NCBI RefSeq assembly: GCF_030295705.1
Contig: NZ_AP027274.1
Coordinates: 248,001-312,000, forward strand
Reading direction: 5' to 3'
Source of the DNA: Polynucleobacter sp. TUM22923
GTDB lineage: Bacteria > Pseudomonadota > Gammaproteobacteria > Burkholderiales > Burkholderiaceae
Length of the DNA: 64,000 bases
Shown: positions 62,291 through 64,000 of the stretch, piece after piece
Layout: each line of letters starts with the position of its first letter
Position numbering within the stretch: the stretch's first letter is position 1
Notes under the pieces: model-generated
Told to the model about the DNA's origin: nothing
The model's input: the letters and a program-made list of their open reading frames with translations, nothing else
The model's database searches: none
Made by a program: the position numbers and the translations under genes

Positions 62291-63205
62291 TTAATTTAGA
62301 GGGAAGCCGACTTTGACAATGAATTCATTGACAGAGTGGCTATCCCATACACGTGCATTGGAGCATTCGGCTTCACCGCCGCCCATGCAAGTATTCCCTT
62401 TAAGTTGATAACGCCATGCACCAGTAACCCACCAGTCTTTAGCGGCGTAGTGCATATTGGGACCAACAAAAGTAGCGCGTTGTACTTGGTTGCGCAGGTT
62501 TAATTCTGAATAGTCATTATGAAAGCGAGCTTCGACACCAGCAGACCACTTAGGTGCAAAGCGATAGCTAGCGCCTAATAAGAAGTCCAGCATAGACTCA
62601 GGCACATTACCATTTTCGACAAACTTAAGCCGCTCATTTGCTAACACCACATTACCTGCCAGAATCAGTCGATCATCAATAAAATTCGATTGCAGGAGCA
62701 GTCGAGCCTCAATTTCATTTTTATTTCTTCCGATGGTGGGCTCTAAATAGAGGCCAATGCCTACCGGGGAGGTAACGGGGTTAGTAATGCGATAGATAGC
62801 CTCTAGCGAGCCACCTTCAATTCCACTTTTTCTGTAGGGGGTAGCAGGGTCATGGCTAGAAGGAACACCATAACCTCCAGTACAGCTTGGACTATCACCG
62901 CAAGCTTCGGGGTTGGTGTAATTTTGGCTGGCATTGGTGTAGTAAGAATTGATGTACCCAGCAATCTGTAGATTATTGGTAAGGCCATACTCCAATTCAG
63001 TACGTGCAGTCCAAGCGTCATAGGTGCCTGCTGCCTGTTGTTGATTCAGTTGTAATCTTTGCTCAAATTCCAGCTTACCCTTGGGTTGAAGGTCTAAGGT
63101 GTAAATCCAACCAAATGCCCCCTCTCCAGCATTGGCAAAAGAGAAATGGAATGCGGCTACTAATACTAAGGTGAAGGCAATTAGTCTTTTGATGGTTAAT
63201 TTCAT
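62291..63205 (-). CDS. Outer-membrane beta-barrel-like protein (DUF6662-like)
   Basis: A 304-residue protein from ATG 63205 (the open frame continues to 63349 through the regulatory region). It has a signal peptide ending SFANA, then FGWIYTLDLQPKGKLEFEQR, ARTELEYGLTNNLQIAGYIN and many alternating strands ending EFIVKVGFPLN with terminal Asn. The pattern is of a small transmembrane barrel. Two CxxC-like spots (ACGDSPSC and MGGGEAEC) are loop features. First gene of the operon controlled by the Fur-like box. Function unknown; similarity to DUF6662 is a guess from memory. Confidence 0.7.
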   Translation of the reverse strand: MKLTIKRLIAFTLVLVAAFHFSFANAGEGAFGWIYTLDLQPKGKLEFEQRLQLNQQQAAGTYDAWTARTELEYGLTNNLQIAGYINSYYTNASQNYTNPEACGDSPSCTGGYGVPSSHDPATPYRKSGIEGGSLEAIYRITNPVTSPVGIGLYLEPTIGRNKNEIEARLLLQSNFIDDRLILAGNVVLANERLKFVENGNVPESMLDFLLGASYRFAPKWSAGVEARFHNDYSELNLRNQVQRATFVGPNMHYAAKDWWVTGAWRYQLKGNTCMGGGEAECSNARVWDSHSVNEFIVKVGFPLN

Positions 63206-63263
63206 GGTGTCGTCGTAGTGAAATGGATGTGTGTGGGTGCAGTAGGCTGCTAAAAAGATTCCC

Positions 63264-63317
63264 TTTAAATGAGAATGATTCTCAATATACATCAAATAGG
63301 AATCATTCTCATTTAAA
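63264..63317. promoter_or_regulatory. Fur-box pair: 17-bp inverted repeat
   Basis: TTTAAATGAGAATGATT (63264-63280) and its exact complement (63301-63317) flank 20 bases. Each arm reaches the Fur consensus (GATAATGATAATCATTATC-like), and the left one forms the palindrome GAGAATGATTCTC (63271-63283). It sits 59 bases upstream of the operon's first start codon (63205) and about 85 bases upstream of the DUF3820 gene on the other side, so it could regulate both. Confidence 0.88.
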
Positions 63318-63402
63318 ATGAAAGACCTTATTAGGCCTAGTGTTGGCAAACTTCAACTATTGCGCGCGGCTGGACACCCGCTATGTAATAAGATGCACAG
63401 CT

Positions 63403-63648
63403 ATGAATGCAGATGCTCTTGAGAAGTTAGTGTTGATGAAGATGCCATTTGGTAAGCACGCTGGGCGAGCGCTTGCCGATCTGCCAGGCAATTACTTGGC
63501 GTGGTTTGCTCGTGAAGGCTTTCCTAAGAGCGAGTTAGGAGAATTACTAGAATTAATGCACACCCTAGACCACAACGGCTTACGCGGTTTGCTGGCGCCG
63601 ATTCAGCGAGCTAATGGCATTCAATCTCGCCTGCGTGACCGAGATTGA
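63403..63648 (+). CDS. DUF3820 family protein
   Basis: An 81-residue protein from ATG 63403; the longer open frame from 63340 adds residues unlike the family. LMKMPFGKHAGRALADLPGN followed by YLAWFAREGFPKSELGELL is the DUF3820 signature. Function is not known. It diverges from the flavin operon across the Fur-like repeat. Confidence 0.85.
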   Translation: MNADALEKLVLMKMPFGKHAGRALADLPGNYLAWFAREGFPKSELGELLELMHTLDHNGLRGLLAPIQRANGIQSRLRDRD

Positions 63649-63664
63649 TTTAGGGATTGATTGC

Positions 63665-64000
63665 TTAACGAGGATTTGATAGCGGTAAATGAAAGTCGAT
63701 CCCGGTTCTTTGCATGAGTTCTGAGTAAGAGATTAGCGGGCTCACTTGGGCTTCATTGGTATTTTCGATCCAATAGGCCCAAGCCAACTGCTTAGTTGGG
63801 TCATAGACTAACTTGTACAGATAAGCAGGAACGGTGACTTTACTTTTGCCAATGCTGCCCATATTTCCAGTTGAACCCGTAAAGACATAGATATCACCAT
63901 CGATTCTTTTGACGTACATTCGAGTTGGCTCTTCAACGCGTTTCGCCCAGATGCCTTGATTATTCTGCCTGGCCTGCGGCATCATATTGGCCAGAGAAAA
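63665..64000 (-). CDS. DNA/RNA non-specific endonuclease (NucA type), cut by window edge
   Basis: The C-terminal 111 residues of a beta-beta-alpha-metal nuclease. The frame is open to the edge (FSLANMMPQARQNNQGIWAK), with the metal-binding Asn region NNQGIW and VYVFTGS-type strand (DIYVFTGSTGN), then KVTVPAYLYKLVYD. The DRGH/DRGD catalytic motif would lie upstream, outside the window. Probably a secreted or periplasmic nuclease; the signal peptide cannot be seen. Confidence 0.85.
   Translation of the reverse strand, partial: FSLANMMPQARQNNQGIWAKRVEEPTRMYVKRIDGDIYVFTGSTGNMGSIGKSKVTVPAYLYKLVYDPTKQLAWAYWIENTNEAQVSPLISYSELMQRTGIDFHLPLSNPR

Overview
The window looks like a chromosomal segment of a small-genome freshwater betaproteobacterium in the Burkholderiaceae, most likely Polynucleobacter or a close relative. 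This is judged from protein similarity by eye, the gene neighbourhoods, the moderate base composition and the small genes typical of that group. No search was run. Most of the window is dense, colinear housekeeping DNA. The exception is an unstable surface-polysaccharide locus at about 6.6-10.8 kb.

Layout: (1) 1-6.7 kb, LPS and O-antigen genes: rfbC (cut by the window edge), a GT90 glycosyltransferase, waaC, manC, an O-antigen ligase-type membrane protein and the first two thirds of gmd. (2) 6.7-10.8 kb, a scrapyard. gmd is broken next to a GC-rich IS element with 15-bp inverted repeats. After it come the 3' part of a DegT-type aminotransferase, an N-terminal scrap of a second CapD-type dehydratase, a stop-ridden IS3-type transposase, the last 32 codons of a PglC/WcaJ-type sugar transferase, an intact IS30 element and one more unidentified coding scrap. 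(3) 10.9-15.9 kb: an intact WbpM/CapD-type dehydratase, a RelE/ParE-like fragment, a TolC-type channel and uppP. (4) 15.9-25.3 kb: a DUF2721 protein, trmB, gabD, the ribBA-ribH-nusB operon, four prepilin-like genes, ribD and ribE. (5) 25.4-30.8 kb, minus strand: tolQ-tolR-tolA-tolB-pal-cpoB-queC. (6) 30.9-34.5 kb: glyA, nrdR, a broken higB with higA, phd-doc and an HPP membrane protein. (7) 34.5-38.5 kb, minus strand: exbB-exbD-lpxK-Trm112-kdsB-adk. (8) 38.8-46.3 kb: xseA, a Fic protein behind a 12-bp palindrome, murB, a YajQ-family gene, a tRNA-Ser gene with anticodon ACT, xerD, plsY, a MAPEG protein and folE. (9) 46.3-53.2 kb: a small lipoprotein, a HiPIP, small membrane proteins, an HdeD-like protein, a 57-residue protein, an acyltransferase, yjgA/darP, a GMC oxidoreductase and an EamA transporter. 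(10) 53.3-58.3 kb: a branched-chain amino acid ABC operon with fused permease and ATPase (LivM-LivG). (11) 58.3-60.5 kb: TauE/SafE exporter, persulfide-dioxygenase-like MBL protein and BigR/SqrR-like repressor. (12) 60.5-63.3 kb, minus strand: an operon for an outer-membrane-like protein, an FMN-binding protein, ApbE and a four-helix membrane protein, behind a very clear Fur-type inverted repeat. (13) The right edge holds a DUF3820 protein and a cut DNA/RNA non-specific endonuclease.

Genes that work together: manC, gmd, the aminotransferase and the dehydratases would make O-antigen sugars, waaC, kdsB and lpxK build lipid A and core, and uppP recycles the carrier. tolQRAB-pal-cpoB maintains the envelope. 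ribBA, ribH, ribD and ribE make the flavins that the ApbE and FMN-binding operon would consume. The most promising under-described unit is that Fur-controlled flavin operon. The oddest single locus is the tRNA-Ser with A at wobble position 34. A property running through the whole window is short tandem duplication of 6-12 bp units just after, or across, stop codons, and inside a few genes (murB, two prepilins, ribD, nusB, the EamA gene).
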